Origin: Falciphora oryzae
Taxonomy: Eukaryota; Ascomycota; Sordariomycetes; Magnaporthales; Magnaporthaceae
Direction: 5' to 3'
Length of the DNA: 64,000 bases
Assembly (NCBI GenBank): GCA_000733355.1
Contig: JNVV01000005.1
Coordinates: forward strand, 26,660 to 90,659
Of this stretch, positions 33,545 to 43,573 are shown in pieces. A model generated the notes under the pieces. It saw only the letters and a list, made by a program, of their open reading frames with translations. It had not been told where the DNA came from and made no database searches. A program made the position numbers and the translations under genes. Positions within the stretch are counted from its first letter, which is position 1; the number at the start of each line of letters is the position of its first letter.

Positions 33545-36500
33545 ATGGAGTCCCTCCCAAATCACTCACGCATCCGTCGTCTCGGACATGCTCGAGCTAA
33601 CTTGAGTGAGGGCGACAATGGCTCTGCCGAATTCCAGCTCCGGCCGGCACCACTCCGCCTAGGCCGCAGAGCGCAGCCAGACGCCGTCTTCCTCCCGACA
33701 CCGAAAGTTGTGTCCCCCCGCCGCTCGCCAGCCCGCAGGTCGGTGACCTCGGGCTTCTCCCTGCGGGCCGACAACGGCTTTCCGTCTCCCTACCAGTCCA
33801 TTCCTCCAAGCGACGAGGAGTCGGACTTGAGCAAGCAGGACGATGACGAGCAGGCGAGCCTAAGGTTTGAGGGCCTGGGGTCTCCGTATAGTGACCTGAC
33901 CAAGTCACCGCCGCCGACACGCGCCGAAAAGACGTCCCCCCTCTCGCAGGAAAGCCTCTCGGAGTCCATGCCAGCATCGACGGTCATCAAGAGGCCAATC
34001 CACGACCTCGCAATCCTTGGCAGCGCCAAGCAGCAATCAGACTCATCCAAGGGGTTCAGCTCCTGGCGGTCCAGCGCCCCGTCGCCCTACCAGACCCCTG
34101 CTGTCCATGGCCCTGGCAAGGCTTATGACACATCTGTTCGCCTGAAGCCTTCCATTCTCAACTCGATCGGGCTCAAGCGACGCTCAGGGGAATTTGGGGA
34201 CCCTGGACGCCTTGATAGCTGGTTGCTCAAGGCTACTGGGGGATAGGACCCCTCAGGACAAGTCCTGCCAGGTCATGGCACCGGCACCATCGACGGAGAG
34301 AATCGCCATGAGCCTACAAGAGGCCACAGCTCGAGGGTGCTCGCTGAGATAAAACAGACCGCACCCCACACTGTTGCAGAACGAAGGAAGCTCTTTGAGG
34401 GTAACGAAGTTGTCCCACTTGGAAATTCTGCTCTCCCGGGTGTATCCGGGGCTCTCAGCCGCAAGGAAGCCCCGGATGGAGTCGGTGTTGTCGCGAGGCA
34501 TACTTCCATCAAGACCAAAAGTGTCCCTGCTTCGCCAGCGAGGCAACACCGTCAGGGGCTGGCAGAACCCCCGATACCCTCAAGTCATTCGGATGACCCC
34601 ATCGCTATTGACCAATCGCCACCAAAGACGGCTCCAAGCGTCGTTGCCCAGCTCCGTCACTCATTCGAAGAGCCCCTTGGACTTGCTGCGCAACAAGGTG
34701 TTGCTCACGTCGCCAAAACGCCACAGTCTCAGACTCGCCTTGTGCGCAATGAGAGCCCGTCAAAACCCGTCATAGCCGGTTCGACTGGATCCGCCCTGTC
34801 TCGAGCACCTATCAGCACACCGTCTTCGAATGTGTTTAGGCCTGTTGCGGGGACGGTGCATGATCTAGCCATAGTTCGGGCTCACCACAATGTCCACTTC
34901 TCCCCAGCCAGTACACCGGGGGGTCGCCCTGATCAGGCAACCTCGAGGGTCACACCTGGGCACGCTCTGCTCACCAGGGATACTGAGCCAGTGACAATGA
35001 ACAAGCCTGAGGGGGATCAACCACAGCTACTCTGCAAGGGCGCCATGAAGAGGAGGCAGCGAGGTCAATCACCCACTCTCACACCAACGCGGCCGATGAG
35101 GAGGTCATCGGTGCTCCACTCCAGCCCTGTTCATTATCTTTTGAGGCCGGCAAAGAGCAATGTTGGGCTGGAGTCCCTCGGAACGACCGAGGCCTTGGTC
35201 CAGAGCGAACCCCGGAACTGCCATGGCGAGGAAAAACCCCAGGGGACTCGGTCCTGTCCCAGGAAGGTGGCAGACCTGTGCCGTCTCTTTGATGCTCCGT
35301 CAGCAGACCATGGATCTTTTTCAACACCGAGGCGACAGAAGATGGGGACCGGCATCCCGGAATTTTTGGAGGCACTATCTACACCAACCGTCGTGAACGC
35401 AAAACTGAAGATCAGAATCTCTGACGAAGTTGAAGCAAAGCTTCTGTCTTCGTCGGGCAAGCCGAAGTCAAGAGATAAGGCGGGTGGCCGCCCAAGTACT
35501 TCCGATGAGGGAGCGTCTCCGCTCAAGCAGAAGATCCATTTGTTCGAGGATCTCAGCAGCTCAGACGGTGTCGACAAGGTCTCAAGAGCGCGTCCGAGAT
35601 CTCAGGATTCGAGTGTTGGCGGCCCCGTAAGACAGATTGAGGTCGGGGTCACAGTGAGGAAAGCCGGGACATGGCGAGGCAAGAGAGCCGTGGGCATACT
35701 GCGGAAAATCTCCAAGACTTTGGATCTCCATGGCTACGGCGACACCAAAGAGGTGCCTTCAAAGAATGAGGGTCAGACCGGGTTAGTGGGCACGGCGGAT
35801 GTTCAAAGACCCCGCAAGAAGATTGTTAAGCGCAGACTTAAGAAGCAGCCAACAGCCCGAGTCGTTGGAGCAACAGGGGGCTGGACTCCAGACAAGGTCC
35901 CAGCGGCTGTGCAGGAGCAGCAGCAGCAGCAGCTAGAGTTCAGGAGCACTATTGCGGAGCTCTCGATTAATGAGCACCAAGTGAGGCAGGTGCCGGAGTT
36001 GGGCTCGAAGGGTTCAACAAGGAGGAGAGGCCTGTTTAAGAGGAAAAGTTTGCCCTTCCTGAAAGGCATGCCAGCTCTCGAGGACCGCAATGACACCCAA
36101 TATGCCAAAGACGTTAACAACAGCAAGGGCAACTCGGCGAAATTTGTGACGGGAGCAGCTGGTACCGGTTCCGGGCATGTTGCGAGAGGCCCAACTCAGG
36201 GCAGGACAGAGACCCTGAGGCGCCGATTCTCTGCTTCCCTCAGCAAGGCAATGAATCCTTTCCGCTCGGCCCCCGACGCAGCAGCGCATCCGAGTGGCAA
36301 GAAAGGCGCCCGCTCGGGATCGGGAACGAACTCTTCAGTGGCCAGCGAGCAAAGGACGTGTAGCAACAGTAGCAGCAGCAACACTGCCGCCGTGTCCGTG
36401 GTGAGGTGCAACCTTCAGCATCCTAGGCCGATCCGGGGCAGCGAGGTGAACCTCCTGATCGGGCTCTGTGAGGGGAAGGAAGGAAAGAAAGGAACAGAGG

Positions 36501-36559
36501 TAGTGGACGCGCTGCCAGAACTTGGTCGAACTGACAGGATGGACATTTCACTTGAATGA
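33545..36559 (+). CDS. Unknown basic protein, frame interrupted by one in-frame TAG
   Basis: A single reading phase runs from ATG 33545 to TGA 36557-36559 and is broken only by TAG at 34244-34246. Read through, it would encode 1004 residues. As it stands, translation ends after 233. Both sides have the same Ser/Arg/Pro-rich, weakly ordered composition, and the second part contains patches that look conserved: ARGHSSRVLAEIKQTAPHTV in general form right after the stop, TVAERRKLFEG, RGKRAVGILRKISKTLDLHG, KKIVKRRLKKQ and TLRRRFSASLSKAMNPFR. A short Gln run lies near 35918-35935. No catalytic domain is recognised. The protein is basic and probably scaffold-like or nuclear. No splice pair of reasonable length removes the TAG in phase. 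See the hairpin feature for a possible explanation. Pseudogenisation or a sequencing error are alternatives. Confidence 0.75.
34236..34256 (+). promoter_or_regulatory. Hairpin presenting an in-frame TAG in its loop
   Basis: Bases 34236-34242 can pair with 34250-34256 in 7 bp (CTGGGGG with CCCCTCAG minus its first C, one G-U wobble). This leaves a 7-nt loop, 34243-34249, in which the A of the in-frame TAG is the third base, preceded by T. Known A-to-I editing sites in Fusarium and Neurospora sexual tissue favour U at -1 and positions in hairpin loops. Confidence 0.5.
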
Positions 36560-36942
36560 GCAGACAGAACAGCTTCAGTGGCAGTAGTAATTGGATAGAA
36601 CTGAGGCTAGCAATCAGGCGTTTGTATTCTCTTTCACCCTTTGCTTGTGGTATCATGTTCAGGGGGATGAATCAACAAATCACAGCTTATGTAGATAGAT
36701 GATTCGCTTCACATCAATACTCCCAGCTGAGGCCTAAAACGGAGGAGATAGTGAGAGACAGAGAGACGAACAAGATATTTCAGCAATCATCCAACAGTAC
36801 CGAAGGCTTTAATGAATTCCAGGCCTAGCATATGACACCGCATTGATGATCTTAGATTATCTAGGTGAGCAGCGCATCCCGTTGGCCTCCTACGCTGCAA
36901 TGACAACGACGGACGATCATAGACTAGGTAGTGACTGGCCGT
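36560..36942. other. Short convergent intergenic region
   Basis: 383 bp between the 3' ends of two convergent genes. No coding frame; presumably 3' UTRs of both. Confidence 0.6.
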
Positions 36943-39063
36943 TTATTGTTGGATGAGCCCCATGCCGCGGCCAATCTTGCGCACGAGAGCCTTCTTGAGA
37001 TACCACTCGCGGGCGAGACTGCGGGTGGTCTTTGCAAAGACGGCGGGCGAGACGCGGCCGCGCTCGACGGCGCGTCCGAGCACGAAGACGGCGTCGGCGA
37101 GGGCGCGCTCCTCGGCAACGAGGTCGTAGAGCTGGTTGGCAACGACGGTGGGGGCGACCAGGAGCTCGTCGACGTCCGGGGGCTTGATGCGGCGCGACTG
37201 CGCGTCCGCGACGGCCGCGTCGGCGCGGTGAAGGGCGTCGCGCAGGATGCCCGAGTTGGACGTCAGCATGGCCGACAGCTGCGACAGCTGCGAGGTCTCG
37301 GCCTGGACCTGGCCTAGGGCGGCCAGCATGGCGGTGCGCTGTGCCTGCAGGCCCTGCAGCGAGGCCTCGTCCTGGGCGCGGGCGCGCTGCCGCATCGCGT
37401 GTAGGGTCTGCGCCAGCTGGTGCATGAGCGCGTCCTTTTCTGGGTTCGGCGGAATTGGCGGCGCAGGCACGTTGGACGGCGACGGAATCGACAGGACCAG
37501 GGGCTCGTCCATGAGATCCGGCGGCGGCGGAGGCTTTTGCACCGGCTGCTGTGGGGGAGCAGGGGGTGCTGCCATGGGCCGTGGAGGAAGAGGAGCTCCT
37601 GCAGCGGAATGGGGATGAGGATGTTGTTGCTGCCGAGGCGGCCAGGTTTGCTGGTAATCACCATACTGCTGGGAGGGGGGTGGTTGCTGCTGCTGCCAGC
37701 CCGTACGAGGTTGCGCGGGTGGTGGCGGTGGGCCTTGTGCGGCACGTTGTGGTGGTGGAAAGGAGGCACGGCGGGGATCAACCGGAGAGAGCGACTCCCG
37801 CCCTTGCGCAGCTGCTGCTGGGGCCGTCTGGTGCTGGAGTTGTCCCGGCGGAGACTGTGGGTGATGATACGGAGGGTTGGTAGGAGGCGGAGGGCCGGCT
37901 TGACTGGGACGGCTGATGGCGTAATCGGATTGCGGTGGGAGGGGTGGTGCCGAATCGTATCGCGATGCCCTGTTGCTCGGAGGAGGCTGCATGGCCGTGG
38001 CTTCAGGTGTTCCGACCTGGCTCAAAGGGCGGTGGCCTTGGGCGCCATAAGGCGGCACAGGAGGGGCGACAGACCGGGGCTGCGGAGGGACGGGGGACGG
38101 CCGATGTATGGGTGGATCGTCGCCTTTCGGGGGAGGGGGTGGAGGCCTCTGCTCGGCGGGAGCGGGGGTCTGGACGTGTGTCTGGGCTGTCGAAGCAGGG
38201 CGAGCCATATCTGGTGGCAGAGGGGGGACGGGCGGCGGCGTCGCGGTCGGCTGCTGGGCTGGCGCGGGACCGGGCTGCTGCTGCTTTGCGATTACGGGAG
38301 GTTCCTTGGCGAATACATCGCGGAGGATGGCCAAGAAGTCGAGGATTGTCGACTTCTGCAAGGCCCGACGTGGCCCATGGTCAGCATTCTGGAAAGCAAG
38401 CGCGAGCATATCTAGGGAAGTGGAACGCACATCCCAGAACCCAGCCCAGCCGACCAGATAAGGGTGGTAGACCTGGCCTTGGGGATCGACGTGCTGGCCT
38501 GGGCGGACGACCATGTTCTCAGTCGGGGTCACATAGACCAGGGGAGCCTCGCGGGGATAGGCGTGGGGGACCCATAGCGAGATGGGGAACCGGTAGGTCG
38601 TGCCTCGGAAGACGACAGGAATGGTGCCCGAGAGGTGAAGGAGAAGGGCCGAGACGCCATTGGGGAAGGCTGGATTACGCGTAGGCAAGGCGACAGGGGG
38701 TTAGCGGCGTGGTGCATGGAATAATCGGCGCCTAGGGAGGTAGGCAGAGGATAGAGGAACGCACTGTGGACGTCGGTTCGCGGGGATAGCGAGGGGTATA
38801 GCGAGAGTGCCTGGGCGACGTCGTTGTATGTTCGGTTCACATCGTGATACTCCTGGAAGATGAGGACATGGGATCAGCTACAGCTCCTGCTCCGGCTCCA
38901 TCTCCAGCTTCGGTCGTGTCATAGCTCCCCCGGATCGCCTGTTCTGGGCGCGGGCGAGCAGGCGGGGAGGCGGAAACGGGCAAGGTTAGGGGTCGGAGGG
39001 TGGAGACGGTACGCTTGTGAGGACGCTGTACAGCCAGTTCAGGATGTGCTGCTGGACGACCAT
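36943..39063 (-). CDS. VPS23: ESCRT-I subunit Vps23/Stp22 (TSG101 homologue)
   Basis: The ubiquitin-binding subunit of ESCRT-I, which sorts ubiquitinated membrane cargo into multivesicular bodies on endosomes. In filamentous fungi it also takes part in ambient-pH signalling through the Pal/Rim pathway. Exons 39063-39013, 38852-38765 and 38669-36943 join in phase to 621 residues. The N-terminal UEV domain (residues ~5-150) is intact: LNWLYSVLTSEYHDVNRTY, SPRTDVHTFPNG, SGTIPVVFRGTTYRFPI, WVPHAYPREAPLVYV and VYHPYLVGWAGF. It lacks the E2 catalytic Cys, as usual. A long Pro/Gln-rich linker (about residues 165-410) follows. A coiled-coil region then leads to a C-terminal steadiness box ending VRKIGRGMGLIQQ. 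The tiny first exon is typical of fungal VPS23 models and restores the conserved start. Confidence 0.95.
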
Positions 39064-41492
39064 GATCGGCGACTACCTTGCGAGGCAGAGACTAGCCGGA
39101 GGAGCGCTGGGTCGTCATTGGGGCATGGTGGTAGGAGCGGGTGCGGACGGACGGGCCGTCGTTGTCGTCGGGCTTGTTTGCCGTCACAGCCAAGCTTGTG
39201 TTCTTGGCGGGATGACGAGGCTGTAGTGCATCACTCGTTGGTGCCACAGCAGCAGGTGCTGTCAGGGTGTGGCGCATGCATTTCGATTCAATCAGCGCAT
39301 GCACGTGCCTGAGGCTTGTGCGACGTCGCAGGCACGTTCCCCAAATAAAAACCTACAGTTCTCACAAACTGCACAACCGGGTTAGCGAGAACACCCAAAC
39401 AAAAACTTATATTTGGTACCCCCTAAGTTGTATTTCTTCAGGATACAACAGATAGGAAATGGTATAAAAACCAATAGGAAAAGATAGAGGAAGCAGGAAA
39501 GGATACAGGAAACGGAGGGGAGACCTACAGGATAAGTTCGTGTATTGGGGGTTCCAATTAGCGTTGTCGGAACTGCACGTTTTTCTTTGGGGCCGTGACA
39601 AGGTAGCGGGGCCATCGCCACCGCGGGCCGCCAGCACCCACGTACCCCACTACTACAGTAGTTGCCCATTTTGCTGCAAGGGACCAGCTTGGGCTACATC
39701 GCACATCAACTCTCAGTCGATTTGAATCCCATCGGATCCTTCCGCAACCGCGCCCCTTGAATCTTGCAGCTTCCGCCACCAACTCACATCAGCGGTACCT
39801 GGCTGGAAGCAGGAATAGCCGCGTGGACTCTGTTGCTTACTTCTTGGCAAGGGTCGAGGGCCCGTTCTGATGCTACCCGAGTCGTGGGAGGCGGTTGACG
39901 CGGTTGACCCTCTGGCCTCGATCTTCGTTGATTTCGCGCCTTGCGACTTTATCACGTGAACCGAGCGGCTGCCACCATCCGCCGATTCCGCCAGTCTATG
40001 CCATTACCAATCGAATCGCCAGCCGAGGCACACACTCCATCTCGGAGGAATCTTTTTGAGACAATAAAATCATGTCATGACAGAGCCAAAACCGCAGCCC
40101 TGCCGCTTGACCATGACCATCGCCGTTGTCGGAGCTCTCGGCCAAGCCCTCTTCGTTTCTCTTCTGCTCGCTTCTCTCACTCAGTCTCTTGATCTCTGAG
40201 CCTCTGCCAACACGGGAGATGCGTTGATTACAATTACTGCCGAACACGAGCGGCGGCCTCCTACTTCTCCCCTCCTTCGGCTCTCCTGCTCTTGTTTTTC
40301 TCCCCCCACATGCGCAGTCGTGGATTGGCAACTACTTTCAAGGCTGGCCTGAGTCGTTCCACCCACACCCTGCGGGACAAAGTCGCGCTCTCTCACTCTC
40401 TTTGTTACTCGCATGTTTCCTAGTGCCGTTTTTCTAGCCCTCAACGGCTGGGAAATGTGGAACTGAAGCAAGGGTCAGAAGTCGACTTTTCCCACACAGC
40501 CACGTCCGCCAGAAAATAATCGAGACCGCAAAACAGCAATCCTACCCCTGTCGTTTCCTTCAAAGGTGCACAACCTGGCGATTTCAATCGATCATATCTC
40601 AAGCAAAACAGCTGATTTTACAAAAAAAGAAAACTGTCGTATAAATTCCGATTGCAGGTTTCCTAAAAAGTTTTATTTTTATTGTATTCGGAGTTTGTTT
40701 CCTTGTGTTAGCTGCAACTTAATTCGAGGGAATTTTTTCGCAGTCTCGATTTTTTTTTTCTGGCGGACGTGACACCCCTCTTCTCTTGTTGTGTTTTGCT
40801 CGGGATTTTCTCGCCTCTCATTGCTGCAAGTGCCCGCAGTATAAGGTCCCTCCTTGTCCCGCACGTTCCGTCTCGACAAGCCTTCCCTTCTTTCTCCTGC
40901 TTCCAAAGTCTTCTCCCTCACGCCATTCAATACGAGTCTGCCAACCCAACTCCAACTCTCATGATCACGCCCCGGACGAGCACTCGCACGGCTGAGGAGT
41001 ATTACAGAACATCTCTGTATACTCCTTGCGTCAGGACTTGATCGCTCATCAATCTTCTAAGATCCTATCACGTCGCATCACATCACATCATCATACCACA
41101 TTCTACTCCTTCCTCACTTGCCACATCAATACATATCTTTCTCCACTCCGAGGACAACACCAACCCAACCAGCGTTGGGTCTTTCGTTATACGAATCCTC
41201 AGCCAGCCAAGCCGGCCGAGTCGACCTTGAAAGCAACAATACACTCACCGGCCTCAAAGCAAAAGCAACATTGCAAAAGCAACTTCACTCTCAGCCAAAA
41301 ACCGAGTAAACCAACAGCCTCGTCGCACATAGGTCTGCAAAGACCAAATCAACCTGCGTGGTAATAATACTTGTGAAAAAGTATAAAAGCCACCCCGGGT
41401 TGCCGTTGACCGAGAAGCCTCTGGTTCTTTGGAATACAGAAACCAGCGCCGCCTCTTGATCCGAGCCACTGAGCAACAGCACAACATCCTCG
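39064..41492. other. 2.4 kb intergenic region before the IDO gene
   Basis: Promoter space shared by VPS23 (minus) and the IDO gene (plus). No gene is recognised. It contains the inverted-repeat element at 40501-40771. About 40780-41490 is a C/T/A-rich, G-poor segment that looks like a long 5' leader for the IDO gene and includes ATCAC-type short repeats near 41068-41092. Confidence 0.55.
40501..40771. repeat. Inverted-repeat-bounded AT-rich element, possible MITE
   Basis: The left arm 40501-40525 (begins CACGTCCGCCAGAAAA) is repeated in inverted form at 40744-40771 (ends CTGGCGGACGTG). The arms match except for three extra A/T in the right homopolymer and one base. They enclose ~218 bp that is clearly more AT-rich than the flanks and has no coding frame. 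The size and terminal inverted repeats fit a miniature non-autonomous DNA transposon. No clear target-site duplication is visible, so a structured promoter element is an alternative. Confidence 0.5.
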
Positions 41493-43079
41493 ATGCTTCC
41501 TCCGGTCCCAGTTCTCTCTGACTATGGAATCTCTCCAACCAATGGATTCCTGCCAGACGTCCTGCCCCTGACGAGGCTCCCGGACCCCTACTACAACAAG
41601 TGGGAGGCCATCGCCGCCAACCTTCAGGCCTTGATCCTCAGTAAGCGCCTGAGGGCCGTTGTCGACCGCCTCCCCATCCTCTCCACCATCGGTCTGGAAC
41701 ACGACTCGGAATGGCGGAGGGCCTACTCGATTTTGTGCTTCATGGCTCACGGCTACATCTGGGGTGGTGATAGCCCCGCGGACCGCCTGCCCGCCCCGCT
41801 TGCCGTGCCCCTGCTGCAGATCGCCGAGCACCTTGAGCTGCCGCCCGTTGCCACCTATGCCGCCGTCTGCCTGTGGAACTTCAAGCCGCTCTTCGTCGAC
41901 GAACCCATCGACAGCCTGGAGAACCTCGCTACCCTCACCACCTTCACCGGCTCTCTAGACGAGTCGTGGTTTTACTTGGTGTCGGTTGCCATCGAAGCCC
42001 GCGCTGCCCCCACCATCCCCATCATGCTGGAGGCTATAGCTGCCGTCCGCCGCAACGACGCAGACACCGTCACTGGCTGCCTGCGTGCGTTCGCCGAGTG
42101 TCTCGACGAAGTCGGGACGCTCCTCGCGCGCATGCATGAGAGCTGCGACCCCACAATTTTCTACCACCGCATCCGCCCTTTCCTGGCCGGCAGCAAGAAC
42201 ATGGCCGATGCCGGCCTGCCCCACGGGGTCATCTATGAGGACGGGTCCGGCGTCGACGAGTATCGCCAGTACAGCGGCGGCAGCAATGCCCAGAGCAGCA
42301 TTATCCAGTTCTTTGACATCGTTCTGGGCATTGAGCATCGGCCCACGGGTGAAAAGGCGCCGCGCAAGCACGGCCGGAGTGACCTTGAGCAGCCCCGAGG
42401 CCGCCGGCCGGTCTCAGCCGCCCAGCAGCCGCAGCACAATTTCATCAAGGAGATGCGGCGCTACATGCCGGGCCCGCACGCGCGGTTCCTGTCCGACGTG
42501 GGCGCCGTGGCCAACATACGCGAGTTTGTGGAGCTCCACGGCGCCAAGAACCGTCCCCTGGGCCTCGCCTACGACGCCTGCCTCTCCATGCTCAGCGCCA
42601 TGCGCGACCGCCACATCGCCATCGTGACGCGCTACATCGTCGTGCCCTCGCGCGAGGTCCGCGCCCGTAGCCGCTCCCGCACCCCCGAGGCTACCCGACG
42701 CGTCGTCAACCTTGCAACGGCGTCGAGGGCGGCCGCCTCCACTGCAGGCAACGGCCAAGGCCCCCGCGGCATCGCTCTTGACACCTCGGAGCCACCGGCA
42801 GGGGCGGACACGAAGACCCTCAAGGGCACGGGCGGCACGGCGCTCATTTCCTTCCTAAAGCAGGCGCGCGACGAAACGGGCGAGCCGGCCGTTGAGCAGT
42901 GGACCCGCCGCTTCATGAGCCGCGCCGTTCGTTCCGACGGCAAGGGTAAGGGCGACTTCTTCCTTGGAAAGCAGGACGTCGAATTTGGCGTGGGCACCGA
43001 GATTGAGCAGGTCCAGGTCAATGGTCTCGCTGGAATTTGGACCATGGAGGACGAGGTCGGCGGTATTTGCAACTATTGA
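41493..43079 (+). CDS. Indoleamine 2,3-dioxygenase family protein
   Basis: A cytosolic haem enzyme that opens the indole ring of L-tryptophan to N-formylkynurenine, the first step of the kynurenine route to NAD (Bna2 in yeast). The gene is intronless, 528 residues, longer than yeast Bna2 mainly through a C-terminal extension. Family hallmarks are present: the N-terminal block with WEAIAANL, the segment AYIWGG-like (MAHGYIWGGDSP), LELPPVATYAA, and the signature GGSNAQSSIIQFFDIVLGIEH in two overlapping parts (residues ~262-282). Also present are the MRRYMPGPHARFL block and the RHIAIVTRYI segment, whose His374 is the expected proximal haem ligand. Filamentous fungi often carry several IDO paralogues with different substrate affinity. 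Which type this is cannot be told by eye. Confidence 0.94.
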   Translation: MLPPVPVLSDYGISPTNGFLPDVLPLTRLPDPYYNKWEAIAANLQALILSKRLRAVVDRLPILSTIGLEHDSEWRRAYSILCFMAHGYIWGGDSPADRLPAPLAVPLLQIAEHLELPPVATYAAVCLWNFKPLFVDEPIDSLENLATLTTFTGSLDESWFYLVSVAIEARAAPTIPIMLEAIAAVRRNDADTVTGCLRAFAECLDEVGTLLARMHESCDPTIFYHRIRPFLAGSKNMADAGLPHGVIYEDGSGVDEYRQYSGGSNAQSSIIQFFDIVLGIEHRPTGEKAPRKHGRSDLEQPRGRRPVSAAQQPQHNFIKEMRRYMPGPHARFLSDVGAVANIREFVELHGAKNRPLGLAYDACLSMLSAMRDRHIAIVTRYIVVPSREVRARSRSRTPEATRRVVNLATASRAAASTAGNGQGPRGIALDTSEPPAGADTKTLKGTGGTALISFLKQARDETGEPAVEQWTRRFMSRAVRSDGKGKGDFFLGKQDVEFGVGTEIEQVQVNGLAGIWTMEDEVGGICNY

Positions 43080-43573
43080 GGCCTTTTCGATTCTCTTCCC
43101 GGGCATACTCGGTGCGATCCCAGACATGCCTGAAACATAAGACCATGACCCCGAATAGAGGGTTCGTAGATACTAAAAAGCAACCAGAACTTCCATGAAC
43201 AGAGGGCTACCAGGTGTCGCCTACAAAAATCCCTTACACCTACTCCTTCACGGGGCGAGTAACCAACCATCTCCCCCCCACGGCCGTTAGTATCCATCAA
43301 ACATTTGCATGTTTTCGTGCTCCTCTCTGCCTCTCGCCTTTCGTAAAGCCCCTTGTAAATGGAGGAGGCTGCGCCAGCTGCAAATAAAATGACGAGAAAA
43401 AAAAAAGCTCATCCACGTATCGTATTTTGATATGTAGTAACGATGAAGAGTAGATAGGAAGAAAAAAAAAGAAAAAAGAGGAAAGGCAAGTGTGGATCGA
43501 TGTCGGCGGCAGAGGATCATAAGGCCTCGTGTTGTGTCTCGACGCAGTCAAAGCTCGACTCAGCTCGGTGCCA
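43080..43573. other. Convergent 3' intergenic region
   Basis: 494 bp between the stop codons of the IDO gene (plus) and the helicase gene (minus). Contains A-rich runs near 43397-43408 and 43461-43475, consistent with UTR and polyadenylation sequence. No coding frame. Confidence 0.6.

Noticed and set aside
34222..34256. GT...AG segment over the in-frame TAG as an intron
   Set aside because: It is only 35 nt, lacks a branch site and is not a multiple of three, so removing it would break the downstream frame.
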